DNA from: JANQLU01 sp964434955
GTDB taxonomy: Bacteria > Planctomycetota > Planctomycetia > Pirellulales > Pirellulaceae
Length of the DNA: 14,855 nt
Assembly: GCA_964434955.1 (NCBI GenBank)
Contig: CAYSXI010000137.1
Location: 1 to 14,855, forward strand
Direction: 5' to 3'
Both the position numbers and the translations under genes were made by a program. The notes below the pieces were generated by a model. That model was not told the origin of the DNA, searched no databases, and worked only from the letters and a program-made list of their open reading frames with translations. Of this stretch, positions 7,338 through 14,527 are shown piece after piece; within the stretch, counting starts at the first letter, position 1, and the number at the start of each line of letters is the position of its first letter.

Positions 7338-9257
7338 TTAGCTGATGAACTTTCGCGTCTCCAGCAGCTCCACAATCTTTGCAACGCATTGGCTCGGATT
7401 GTCTTGCTCGGTGTTGAGCGTTAGATCCGGTTCGACGGGCGTATCGTATTCGGTGGATACTTCCGCAGACTCATCAAATTTTTCGTCGTTACCATGGTGC
7501 CGTTGGTGACAGACTTCATCCGAAGCATCGAGGTGCACAACCAGGAAGCGATCTGCCCCGATCACTTTGGAGGCTTTTTGGCGAACTTCTTCGTTTGGTG
7601 CGACCATAGAAACAAGGCAAATTATTCCCGATTCATTGAACAGTTTGGCCACTTCCGCCACGCGGCGAAGATTCTCCGAACGATCGTCATTGGTGAACTT
7701 GAGGTCGCGTGAAAGTCCCAGGCGGATGTTCTGGCCATCCAATACCGTCGAGCTTCTCCCCATCTCAAACAGGGCCCGCTCCAAACCGTAGGCCGTCGTC
7801 GTTTTCCCGGATCCCGGAAACCCCGTGATCAAAACCGTCGCCGCGTTTTGTCCGTAGCGAGCCTGTCGTTCTTCTCCGGTTACCTGGCTCAACTCGTGCT
7901 TCAGGGATTCGCTGGTTGGTTCGTCATCCCAGTGATCCCCGGTATCGGCAGCGGTCTGGCGATCCAGAATCATGGCAGCGCCAACCGTTACGTTCGTAAT
8001 TCGGTCAATGATGATCATCGAACCCGTGTTTCGATTTCTCCGGTACCGATCAAAGGCAATCGGTTGGTTCAACCGAATGGCACAGCGCCCGATTTCATTG
8101 AGTTCCAGGGAAGGCGCTTGGGTGCGATGAAGGCTGTTGACGTCGATCTGGTAACGCAATGTATGGATCGTTCCGGAGACCTGTTTGGTTGATTGCTTGA
8201 AAATGTATTGTTTGCCTGGAACCATTGCATGCTCCGACATCCAAACAATGGCCGCGTCAAACTGCTGTTCCAGTTTGGGAACATTCCCTGGACGAACCAG
8301 CATGTTCCCCCGGCTCACATCAATTTCATCTTCCAAAGTCAACGTGATGGACATTGGCGCGAATGCATCGTCCAGCTCGCCCTCGGCCGTACCAATCTGT
8401 TTGACGCGGGAAGTTTTTCGGCTTGGCAGGGCCAGAATTTCGTCGCCCTTCCGCACAATCCCCGAAGCAATCGTTCCGCAGAAACCGCGAAAATCCAGGT
8501 TGGGACGATTAACCCATTGAACGGGAAAGCGAAAATCCTCAAAGTTCCGATCGGAGCCAATGTAGATGTTGTCCAGAAAGCTCAAAAAGGTGGGGCCGTC
8601 ATACCAGTTCATCCGATCCCCGGAATCGACAACATTGTCGCCGACCAGCGCGCTGATTGGAATGAAGTGCAAATCCGGGATGTCCAGGCGGCTGGCAAAA
8701 TCGCGATAGTCATTGCGAATTTGCTCATAGGTCGCCTGATCGTAGTCAACGAGATCCATCTTGTTGATCGCCACCAGAATGTGCTTGATGCCCAGCAACG
8801 TGACAATAAATGAGTGTCGCTTGGTCTGCTCGACCACTCCGTGTCGCGCATCAATCAAGATAACGGCGAGATCCGCGGTCGATGCTCCCGTGGCCATGTT
8901 GCGAGTGTATTGAACGTGACCTGGCGTATCCGCAATGATGAATTTGCGTTTCGCTGTGGAGAAGTACCGATAGGCGACATCGATAGTGATCCCTTGCTCT
9001 CGTTCTTCTTTGAGGCCATCGGTAAACAAAGAGGGGTCAAAGCCGCCGCCTGTTGAACCCTGGGTCGCCGAGTCTTTTTCGATCGCCGCCAGTTGATCCT
9101 CGTAGATCATTTTGGTGTCGCAAAACAATCGGCCGATCAAGGTGCTTTTGCCATCGTCAACACTTCCGCAAGTAATAAAACGAAGCAGCTCCTTGCGCTC
9201 GTGTTCCGCAAGGTAAGCATCGATGTCGGTGGCAATTAGATCGGATTGGTGTGTCAT
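7338..9257 (-). CDS. cysNC: bifunctional sulfate adenylyltransferase subunit 1 / adenylylsulfate kinase (CysNC)
   Basis: 639 residues. The CysN GTPase subunit works with CysD to make adenylylsulfate (APS) from sulfate and ATP; the fused CysC domain phosphorylates APS to PAPS. CysN part (about 1-430): P-loop GSVDDGKST (31-39), DTPGH (110-114), NKMD (165-168), then elongation-factor-like beta-barrel domains. CysC part (about 460-639): P-loop GFPGSGKTT (479-487), LDGQN (506-510), DRSENLRR (near 525-532), EVAKLF. Odd points: the canonical APS-kinase DGDN reads DGQN, the usual FISPYR region reads VSMVAP, and the usual RDPKGLY segment is replaced by an acidic stretch near RHHGNDEKF. I chose ATG 9257. 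An extension to TTG 9299 adds 14 residues without family resemblance. It follows cysD by 45 bp. No Shine-Dalgarno site is seen. Confidence 0.93.
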   Translation of the reverse strand: MTHQSDLIATDIDAYLAEHERKELLRFITCGSVDDGKSTLIGRLFCDTKMIYEDQLAAIEKDSATQGSTGGGFDPSLFTDGLKEEREQGITIDVAYRYFSTAKRKFIIADTPGHVQYTRNMATGASTADLAVILIDARHGVVEQTKRHSFIVTLLGIKHILVAINKMDLVDYDQATYEQIRNDYRDFASRLDIPDLHFIPISALVGDNVVDSGDRMNWYDGPTFLSFLDNIYIGSDRNFEDFRFPVQWVNRPNLDFRGFCGTIASGIVRKGDEILALPSRKTSRVKQIGTAEGELDDAFAPMSITLTLEDEIDVSRGNMLVRPGNVPKLEQQFDAAIVWMSEHAMVPGKQYIFKQSTKQVSGTIHTLRYQIDVNSLHRTQAPSLELNEIGRCAIRLNQPIAFDRYRRNRNTGSMIIIDRITNVTVGAAMILDRQTAADTGDHWDDEPTSESLKHELSQVTGEERQARYGQNAATVLITGFPGSGKTTTAYGLERALFEMGRSSTVLDGQNIRLGLSRDLKFTNDDRSENLRRVAEVAKLFNESGIICLVSMVAPNEEVRQKASKVIGADRFLVVHLDASDEVCHQRHHGNDEKFDESAEVSTEYDTPVEPDLTLNTEQDNPSQCVAKIVELLETRKFIS

Positions 9258-9302
9258 GATTTTGCTGAGTATTGAAAGCCAAAAAAATTTGCAGCCCAAG
9301 TA

Positions 9303-10211
9303 TCAAAAGTACCCTTCTTCTTTTTTGGCTTGCATACTTCCTTCATCATCGTTGTCGATGACGCGTCCCTGTCGTTCCGAAGTCGTGGCCAGCAACATCT
9401 CCTGAATGATTTCCGGAAGGGTTGTCGCCGTGGACTCGACCGCTCCGGTCAGAGGGTAGCAACCGAGTGTTCGAAAGCGAACCATCTTCATTTCGGGTTC
9501 CTCGCCTTCGTGGAGCTTGAGCCGATCGTCATCAACCATGATCAAGTTCCCGTTGCGTTCGACAATCGGTCGTTTGGCCGAATAGTAGAGTGGAACGATG
9601 GGGATTTTTTCCAGATGGATGTATTGCCAGATATCCAATTCGGTCCAGTTGGAAAGCGGAAACACGCGAATCGATTCGCCTTGATTGATCTTGGCGTTGT
9701 AAAGATTCCAAAGCTCCGGCCGCTGATTTTTTGGATCCCAGCGATGATTGTTATCCCGGAACGAGTACACCCTTTCCTTGGCGCGTGATTTTTCTTCGTC
9801 GCGACGAGCGCCACCAAATGCCGCATCAAACTTGTACTTGTCGAGAGCTTGCTTAAGTCCTTCGGTCTTCATGACGGTCGTGTGCTTGCCACTGGAATCC
9901 ATCGGGTCCAGACCGAGCTTGCGACCTTCTTCATTGATGTAAGTAATGACTTCCAGGCCGAGCTCCTTCTTGGCATAGTTTTCCCGAAAGTCATACATCT
10001 CGCGGAACTTCCAGGTCGTATCGACATGCATCAAGGGAAAGGGTGGCTTGGCCGGGTAAAACGCCTTCATCGCGAGGTGCACCATCACCGACGAGTCCTT
10101 GCCGACCGAATAGAGCATCACAGGATTACTGAATTCGGCAACCACTTCGCGAATGATATGGATGCTTTCCGCTTCAAGTTGTTTCAGGTGTGTAAGTGTA
10201 AAAGTCGACAT
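9303..10211 (-). CDS. cysD: sulfate adenylyltransferase subunit 2 (CysD)
   Basis: 302 residues, the same length as Escherichia coli CysD by memory. It is the catalytic ATP pyrophosphatase-fold subunit that adenylylates sulfate, in a heterodimer with the CysN GTPase. Conserved blocks: LTHLKQLEAESIHIIREV near the N-terminus, the PP-loop YSVGKDSSV, MHVDT, GGARRDEEKSRAKER, RVFPLSNWTELDIWQYI, RFRTLGCYPLTGAVES and a C-terminus ending KKEEGYF. The ATG at 10209-10211 puts the start where the family begins. The frame stays open for 50 codons upstream to a TTG at 10361, but that stretch has no family resemblance and overlaps the predicted leader. First gene of the cys transcription unit, preceded by a good promoter. 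No clear Shine-Dalgarno site. Confidence 0.96.
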   Translation of the reverse strand: MSTFTLTHLKQLEAESIHIIREVVAEFSNPVMLYSVGKDSSVMVHLAMKAFYPAKPPFPLMHVDTTWKFREMYDFRENYAKKELGLEVITYINEEGRKLGLDPMDSSGKHTTVMKTEGLKQALDKYKFDAAFGGARRDEEKSRAKERVYSFRDNNHRWDPKNQRPELWNLYNAKINQGESIRVFPLSNWTELDIWQYIHLEKIPIVPLYYSAKRPIVERNGNLIMVDDDRLKLHEGEEPEMKMVRFRTLGCYPLTGAVESTATTLPEIIQEMLLATTSERQGRVIDNDDEGSMQAKKEEGYF

Positions 10212-10263
10212 CGATAGTAGGCTGTAGTTGAATCCGCCGGCAAAGATCACCGGACCAAAATCC

Positions 10264-10347
10264 CGATGGTGCTGACGGAGCGAGAATTGACCGATCAAGA
10301 GATCGTTTGAGCCATCGAGAAACGACGAACGATCGGGCAACGATGGC
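10264..10347 (-). promoter_or_regulatory. cysD leader with alternative stem-loops
   Basis: In the minus-strand transcript, GCCATCG (10347-10341) can pair with CGATGGC (10317-10311) around a 23-nt loop. The CGATGG part of that second arm can instead pair with CCATCG (10269-10264), nearer the cysD start. The two hairpins exclude each other, as in attenuators and riboswitches. There is no T-run after either and no known riboswitch class that I recognise. The inverted repeats are directly visible; a regulatory role is inference. Confidence 0.28.
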
Positions 10348-10413
10348 GTCACGACGAACAACTAGCCTCGGGCAAGATTACCTGTCGTGATTCGCAGATC
10401 GTGCGATGAAACC

Positions 10414-10442
10414 AGTATAAATGAAGACCCAAAAATCGGCAA
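10414..10442 (-). promoter_or_regulatory. sigma-70-type promoter for the cysD operon
   Basis: On the minus strand, -35 TTGCCG (10442-10437) and -10 TATACT (10419-10414) are separated by exactly 17 nt. The -10 box matches the consensus at five of six positions, the -35 at four of six. Transcription would start near 10406, giving a cysD leader of about 195 nt. It lies downstream of the vWA gene stop, so the cys genes have their own promoter. Confidence 0.6.
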
Positions 10443-10476
10443 CATTGTCGGTGTTTTGGGGTCGCAAAAGAGGAGC

Positions 10477-10496
10477 AAAAATCCGCTCAATTGCGG
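10477..10496 (-). terminator. weak intrinsic terminator after the vWA gene
   Basis: Fifteen bases past the vWA stop, the minus strand reads CCGC, a 6-nt loop, GCGG, then ATTTTT. The stem is only 4 bp but the T-run is well placed. It would separate the vWA transcript from the cys promoter immediately downstream. Confidence 0.33.
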
Positions 10497-10510
10497 CGAA
10501 TCAACCCAAG

Positions 10511-11671
10511 TTAGCGGCCGATCAGGTCAAAGGCCTGAATGACTTTATTACGATGCTTGCTTCCAAAAACGAGGATCATCAGCTGCGTCATGATCTCTTT
10601 TTCGTCCTGCGTCAAGAAAGCTTCACCTCCGCCCATCTGGGCGATCTCGACAAACTCCGTAAGCCGTTTTTTGCTGTGGCAGGTTACCGTACTTACGACG
10701 CCGCGTTGCTTTCGACGAAACTCGGAAGCCAGTACCAGCGTTCGGTTCTTTTTGTTTGCATGTGGAGGCGCGTCACCGAAAACCAAAATGATCTTTCGCG
10801 CATTCCTGCGAAACTGGTTTTGATGGATCGCCCAATCCAAACCCGCATCCACGGCTTCGGGGATGTCATTACCTCCACCTGCCCGAATCCCGTCCAAATA
10901 CTCGGCGACCTTGCTCAAGTTGTCGGTGAGTTTCAAACCTTTCACAACATAGTCATCCCCTTGGTCGCGATAGGTGCAAATGCTGATTCGAGTTTTGGGG
11001 ACCAGTTGGAAAAGCGCTCCACCAATTCTTTCAATCTTGCTTTTGACTTGATTGATTTCCCCTGACATGCTGCCTGTGCTGTCAAATGTAATGACGATGT
11101 CGAGTCCATCCCGTTTCAGTCGAGTGATCAACTCACCAAAGTCCTCGCTCCCACTCATTTCAACTTTGGGCTGTGAAAACGCTTTAAGGTTGAGTGAGTC
11201 GCCAACACCGCCAGATGGCTTCATCAGGTTGACATCCAGTTCCATGTCCGAAAGCTCATCGGTCGCGCTCGGGGGCCGAACATCGTCAGTCAACGTATCA
11301 AGTGATTCCGATTGCATTTTTTCAAACGGCTCGGAGTCCAGTTGCTCATCCGACTTTTCCAGCAAACTTTGCTTGGGCAAGTTGCCAATGACGACGTCTT
11401 CGCCGTCACCCCAATCTCCGTCATACAGATTGCCCCATGGCACAAGTGCCAGAACGATGAGGACGACCAAGTGGAGGATGACCGCGCCAATTCCACTCAG
11501 GCTATTTTCAAACCAAGCCGTCGGAGCAGAAAGCGATCCCGAAGGCTGAGACGCTGCCGCCGCCTTGGGCAAGCGAATCGTGGCCTTGCAATGAGGGCAC
11601 TTGCCACGTGTTCCCAGTTGTTCCACGGTAATCGAGAATTCGTCACCGCAATGGATACAAGAAATGTTCAA
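10511..11671 (-). CDS. zinc-ribbon, membrane-anchored von Willebrand factor A protein
   Basis: 386 residues. N-terminal zinc ribbon with CIHC (5-8) and CPHC (25-28); an Ala/Ser/Pro-rich linker; one hydrophobic segment (about 59-79); an acidic, probably disordered stretch (80-175); then a vWA domain (about 188-375). Its metal-ion-dependent adhesion site starts DSTGS (Asp197, Thr199, Ser201). vWA domains bind protein partners through a divalent metal; no enzymatic domain is visible. The zinc ribbon is likely cytoplasmic and the vWA domain outside the membrane, but topology is inference. The start is TTG 11669-11671: the zinc-ribbon cysteines need an upstream start, and no ATG or GTG lies between the preceding in-frame stop and the ribbon. 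It follows the phosphatase-fold gene by 84 bp and may share its transcript. Function unknown. Confidence 0.82.
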   Translation of the reverse strand: MNISCIHCGDEFSITVEQLGTRGKCPHCKATIRLPKAAAASQPSGSLSAPTAWFENSLSGIGAVILHLVVLIVLALVPWGNLYDGDWGDGEDVVIGNLPKQSLLEKSDEQLDSEPFEKMQSESLDTLTDDVRPPSATDELSDMELDVNLMKPSGGVGDSLNLKAFSQPKVEMSGSEDFGELITRLKRDGLDIVITFDSTGSMSGEINQVKSKIERIGGALFQLVPKTRISICTYRDQGDDYVVKGLKLTDNLSKVAEYLDGIRAGGGNDIPEAVDAGLDWAIHQNQFRRNARKIILVFGDAPPHANKKNRTLVLASEFRRKQRGVVSTVTCHSKKRLTEFVEIAQMGGGEAFLTQDEKEIMTQLMILVFGSKHRNKVIQAFDLIGR

Positions 11672-11755
11672 TTCGGTTCTCGTCGTTTGAGATCCAGTCC
11701 AAAGCCGTCACCCTCGGCGATCAGTTCGAACCCGGGCGCGATTTGGAATGTCCCT

Positions 11756-12751
11756 TTATTTTAGCGAAGAATCGTCCGCCGTTGCGGCGAATTTTTCGAC
11801 TTGCCCGCCTTCGGTCGCCGAAAACTCTGCCCATACTGGCAAGCGGGGAGAAACAGAAAGTGCCTGTTGCGTGGTCAAGTTGAAGACTTTCATGAAATCA
11901 TAGACACCTCCGCGAAGAACAAACTCGTTGGTCGCCGTTTGGTCAATCAAAATATTGTCGAGCTGTTTGGTTCCCTGGGTATCGGTAAACTTCGACAACA
12001 GAACCGGTTGAAGTGCGGTGGAGCCGGTAGCCATCGGCAGGAGTTGATCGCCGCACTGAAAGTCACCGGCAATCACGATATCGTCCTCACCACGTCCGTC
12101 CATTCGCACGGCACGAAAGACAGCTGCGATGCGGACCAGTTCTTCGGCTGGATCGCCCGCTTTCAACTGGACATTAACCAGCGTAAAGGTGAAGGCGGTC
12201 TCTGGACGGCTGGAGCGAATCCGAAACCATGCGACAAACGGAGCCTGTTGAAATAAACGGTCTGGATCCGCAATCTGGTAACGGTGCGCGGAATCCAACT
12301 GGATTTTCTGTCGGTCAAACAAAAAGCCAAAACATCGCGGCGTATTGAAAACCCCCTGGGCCGCGCTGACCACCAAGTCGTATTCGCGGCCATTCGAATT
12401 GAGTTGGTCAACAAGTTTTCGCAGTTCGATAGGAGATAGAGTGATTTCCTGCACGGCTATCACGTCGAACTCGTGAATCATTTGAATGAGAATTTGACGC
12501 GTTGAATCGTCCGTGGCCGAGTGGATTGATCCAAGGTTGAGTGTTGCAACCCGAATCGGTCCCTGAGCCTTTGATTCCGTCTTGGATGAAATCAGGCTCG
12601 CAAAGTCCGGTAACTCGATGGACTCGCCAATTTGTTCCTGTGCAAGCGTAACCGCATCCTCAACGGTTTCAATCTTGCTTCGATTGAATAACGCCCAGCC
12701 ACCGACCACGATCAGCAGGATCAAGGTTAGGCTCATCAAGAATTTTCGCAT
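11756..12751 (-). CDS. membrane-anchored endonuclease/exonuclease/phosphatase-fold protein, catalytic residues altered
   Basis: 331 residues from ATG 12751. MRKFLM followed by a hydrophobic run (about 7-22) is a signal anchor or signal peptide, so the protein acts outside the cytoplasm or at the membrane. The fold is shown by VATLNLGS (68-75), DVIAVQE (96-102, with the metal-binding Glu102), FGFLFDR, FTLVNVQLKAG, IAGDFQ (227-232), QLDNILI and SPRLPVWAEF (301-310). In active family members the corresponding stretches read N-x-H, GDxN and SDHxPV. Here they read NVQ, GDFQ and SPRLPV, so both active-site histidines, the catalytic Asp of SDH and the Asn of GDxN are replaced. It may be a non-catalytic binding protein or use altered chemistry. 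The upstream in-frame ATG at 12763 is less likely because GGAG lies between the two. Confidence 0.75.
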   Translation of the reverse strand: MRKFLMSLTLILLIVVGGWALFNRSKIETVEDAVTLAQEQIGESIELPDFASLISSKTESKAQGPIRVATLNLGSIHSATDDSTRQILIQMIHEFDVIAVQEITLSPIELRKLVDQLNSNGREYDLVVSAAQGVFNTPRCFGFLFDRQKIQLDSAHRYQIADPDRLFQQAPFVAWFRIRSSRPETAFTFTLVNVQLKAGDPAEELVRIAAVFRAVRMDGRGEDDIVIAGDFQCGDQLLPMATGSTALQPVLLSKFTDTQGTKQLDNILIDQTATNEFVLRGGVYDFMKVFNLTTQQALSVSPRLPVWAEFSATEGGQVEKFAATADDSSLK

Positions 12752-12756
12752 TGTTA

Positions 12757-12760
12757 CTCC
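12757..12760 (-). promoter_or_regulatory. Shine-Dalgarno site setting the phosphatase-fold start
   Basis: GGAG on the minus strand ends 5 nt before ATG 12751. It lies inside the reading that would begin at ATG 12763, so the downstream ATG is favoured. That choice also places the positively charged MRK directly before the hydrophobic segment. Confidence 0.6.
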
Positions 12761-12763
12761 CAT

Positions 12764-12997
12764 ATCGATCCATGATCAAAATCGGGATGCTCTCGGTAGC
12801 GCGTGAATGTTCTGGTGAAAGTTCGTTTCGTAGTGGAATTGCAATCGTCAGTTTTTACCCAATTCGAATAAACCGTTCCGATTCCGACCGTCCCTTTGCG
12901 AGCCAAACATGGAAGAGGTGCGGGGGCGCGGCTACCCAAGGCCGGGGGAATCCGTAGAATTGCGGCTGTTATTTTTTGAACCGAATATCTGAAGCTA
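12764..12997. other. divergent intergenic region
   Basis: This spacer between the phosphatase-fold gene (minus) and the glycosyltransferase gene (plus) must hold promoters for both. I find no convincing -35/-10 pair on either strand. A GC-rich stretch near 12918-12950 and an AT-rich stretch at 12968-12980 are the only visible compositional features. A minus-strand open frame crosses it but shows no protein-like character. Confidence 0.5.
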
Positions 12998-14260
12998 ATG
13001 TTGTTCGCAGCTGAAATCCTGTCGACCGTACTCGTCATCAGCGTTTTGATTCAGGCCGTTCTGGTTTTTCTTTTCGTCGGAATCCTGCGGGGCTTTAAAA
13101 AGGAATTGGTAGCGGACTCCGATGCTTTGCCGGCGACGATCATTCTGGCTTTACGAGGCAAGGATCCCTTTCTCCCCGCTTGTATCCAGGGAATGCTAAG
13201 TCAGGACTACCCGGATTTTGACGTCAAGATGGTTGTGGATTGTCCAGAAGATTCAGCACTCCCGGTCGTCAACGAAGCACTTCGTGACGTCAGCGCGCCA
13301 CTGCGCGAGAAAGTCGAAGTCCTTTTTTTGGAAAATCCTCTTCCAACTTGCGGGCTGAAATGTAGCAGTCTGATTCGGGCGATTGATAAGCTGCGACCTG
13401 AATGCGAATTTGTTGCGTTATTGGATGCCGATACCGTTCCTCATCCGACCTGGCTGCGGGAACTGGCGACCGGCCTGCAGCCAGAAAACGTTGGTGCCGC
13501 AACAGGGAACCGTTGGTACATGCCCGGTTCTATGAACGCGGGTTCCCTGGTGCGCTACGTTTGGAATGCGGCCGCCGTTGTTCAGATGTGCATGTACAAC
13601 ATCGCTTGGGGAGGATCGCTTGCGATCAAGACCCGCGTATTTCGCGAAACCGATTTGCTGGACAAGTGGTCCAATGCGTTTTGTGACGACACGATGCTTT
13701 TTGCCCACTTGAAACGAGCGAAGCTCAAAGTCAAATTCGTGCCCTCGCTGATGATGGTCAATCGCGAGCAGTGCGACCTCGGCGGATTCTACCGATGGGT
13801 TCGTCGCCAGTTGTTGACGGCAAGGTTGTACCATCCAGCTTGGTTCAACGTCGTCTTTCACGGCGTATCGACGGCGTTGACTCCGGCAGCGGCATTGATC
13901 GTGGGATTGGTCGCCTTGGCAACCGGGCATGATTTGGCAGGCGGCATCGCCTTGGGCGGGTTCGTTTTTTATCAGTCCGCCGTGATCTTGTTATTACCGC
14001 CGATGGAATTTGCCGTTCGGCGAATCGTCAAAGATCGTGGGGAGCCAGTTCGGTGGATTGGTTGGGCAAACGTGTGGAAATACATCGTTGCCATCCCGGC
14101 GACTCAAATCGTCTATTTCCCGGCTCTCGTTTCCGCTTGTTTTTTACGCAACGTCGGCTGGAGGGGAGTCGAGTATCAAGTCCGCGGTCCGTGGAATATC
14201 AAGATGACCGAATACGTCCCCTACGCGTCCGAAGACTCGGAATCGACCCATTCGTTGTAG
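12998..14260 (+). CDS. family 2 membrane glycosyltransferase, ceramide-glucosyltransferase-like
   Basis: 420 residues. An N-terminal membrane segment (about 5-31) is followed by a GT-A catalytic domain and C-terminal membrane segments (about 287-335 and 358-383). Catalytic features: ATIILALRGKDPFLPACIQGMLSQDYP-type opening, the metal-binding LLDADT (Asp143-Ala-Asp145), a second acidic motif FCDDTML (228-234), and YRWVRRQLL (265-273), which sits where the QxxRW motif normally lies but lacks the leading Gln/Arg. The architecture fits transfer of a nucleotide-sugar unit to a lipid or growing polysaccharide at the inner membrane. The acceptor cannot be told from sequence. GAAG, 3 nt before the ATG, is a poor ribosome site. 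No operon partner: the neighbours point away on the left and toward it on the right. Confidence 0.85.
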   Translation: MLFAAEILSTVLVISVLIQAVLVFLFVGILRGFKKELVADSDALPATIILALRGKDPFLPACIQGMLSQDYPDFDVKMVVDCPEDSALPVVNEALRDVSAPLREKVEVLFLENPLPTCGLKCSSLIRAIDKLRPECEFVALLDADTVPHPTWLRELATGLQPENVGAATGNRWYMPGSMNAGSLVRYVWNAAAVVQMCMYNIAWGGSLAIKTRVFRETDLLDKWSNAFCDDTMLFAHLKRAKLKVKFVPSLMMVNREQCDLGGFYRWVRRQLLTARLYHPAWFNVVFHGVSTALTPAAALIVGLVALATGHDLAGGIALGGFVFYQSAVILLLPPMEFAVRRIVKDRGEPVRWIGWANVWKYIVAIPATQIVYFPALVSACFLRNVGWRGVEYQVRGPWNIKMTEYVPYASEDSESTHSL

Positions 14261-14316
14261 GGCTGTCGCAACTGCGTTTCATTGCCTGGCTGGCAAAGTT
14301 ACTGGGGCAAAAGAGA

Positions 14317-14384
14317 CGGTTTCAACAGAATCACGGTTCCTGCAAAGGCGCGGTTCTTGCAGAGAATCGGTTCTTGCAGAGACC
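14317..14384 (+). repeat. four 17-bp tandem repeats, first family
   Basis: The units start at 14317, 14334, 14351 and 14368. Each begins CGGTT and carries TGCARAG or CAACAGA in the middle. The last two share their first 15 bases, the second is close, and the first is the most diverged. A 17-bp period is not a multiple of three, which fits non-coding DNA between two convergent genes. Confidence 0.75.
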
Positions 14385-14388
14385 CGGG

Positions 14389-14430
14389 CCAACAAGGAGG
14401 CTCAATTACGAATGCCTGAAGGCTTGTTGG
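14389..14430. other. inverted repeat between the two repeat clusters
   Basis: CCAACAAG (14389-14396) pairs with CTTGTTGG (14423-14430), and AGGC (14398-14401) with GCCT (14414-14417) inside the loop. No T-run follows on either strand. It could serve the two convergent genes as a bidirectional, factor-assisted terminator; that is a guess. Confidence 0.3.
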
Positions 14431-14457
14431 TGCCGAAAAAGACGATGCTTAATCGCA

Positions 14458-14508
14458 GGCAAAGTTCATTCGCCGGCAAAGCTCTAGCGCAGGCAAAGCT
14501 CTAGCGCT
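14458..14508 (+). repeat. three 17-bp tandem repeats, second family
   Basis: The units start at 14458, 14475 and 14492 and all begin GGCAAAG. The second and third share GGCAAAGCTCTAGCGC exactly and differ only at base 17; the first differs in its second half. Their sequence is unlike the family at 14317-14384 but the period is the same. A further GGCAAAG lies at 14292-14298. Confidence 0.8.
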
Positions 14509-14527
14509 GGAGGTCGCAAAACGTCGA

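Noticed and set aside
6531..7424. Plus-strand open frame of 297 codons opposite the hydrolase gene
   Set aside because: The opposite strand encodes an intact hydrolase with its full triad; this reading has no motif and runs across the intergenic gap into cysNC.
9258..9299. N-terminal extension of CysNC from TTG 9299
   Set aside because: The 14 extra residues are hydrophobic and unlike CysN; ATG 9257 gives a normal N-terminus.
10212..10361. N-terminal extension of CysD from TTG 10361
   Set aside because: The extra 50 residues have no family resemblance and the ATG at 10211 gives the standard length and N-terminus.
10421..11065. Plus-strand open frame of 214 codons beside the cysD promoter
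   Set aside because: Most of it is antisense to the vWA domain, and its first codons overlap the predicted minus-strand promoter and terminator.
12754..13038. Minus-strand open frame of 94 codons in the divergent spacer
   Set aside because: It is antisense to the glycosyltransferase start and has Thr/Arg-rich, non-protein-like composition.
14053..14487. Plus-strand open frame of 144 codons overlapping the glycosyltransferase end and the repeats
   Set aside because: It overlaps a conserved coding frame and then runs through 17-bp tandem repeats, whose period would not keep a repeated peptide.
14317..14508. CRISPR array
   Set aside because: The units are contiguous, only 17 bp, have no spacers, and no cas gene is nearby.
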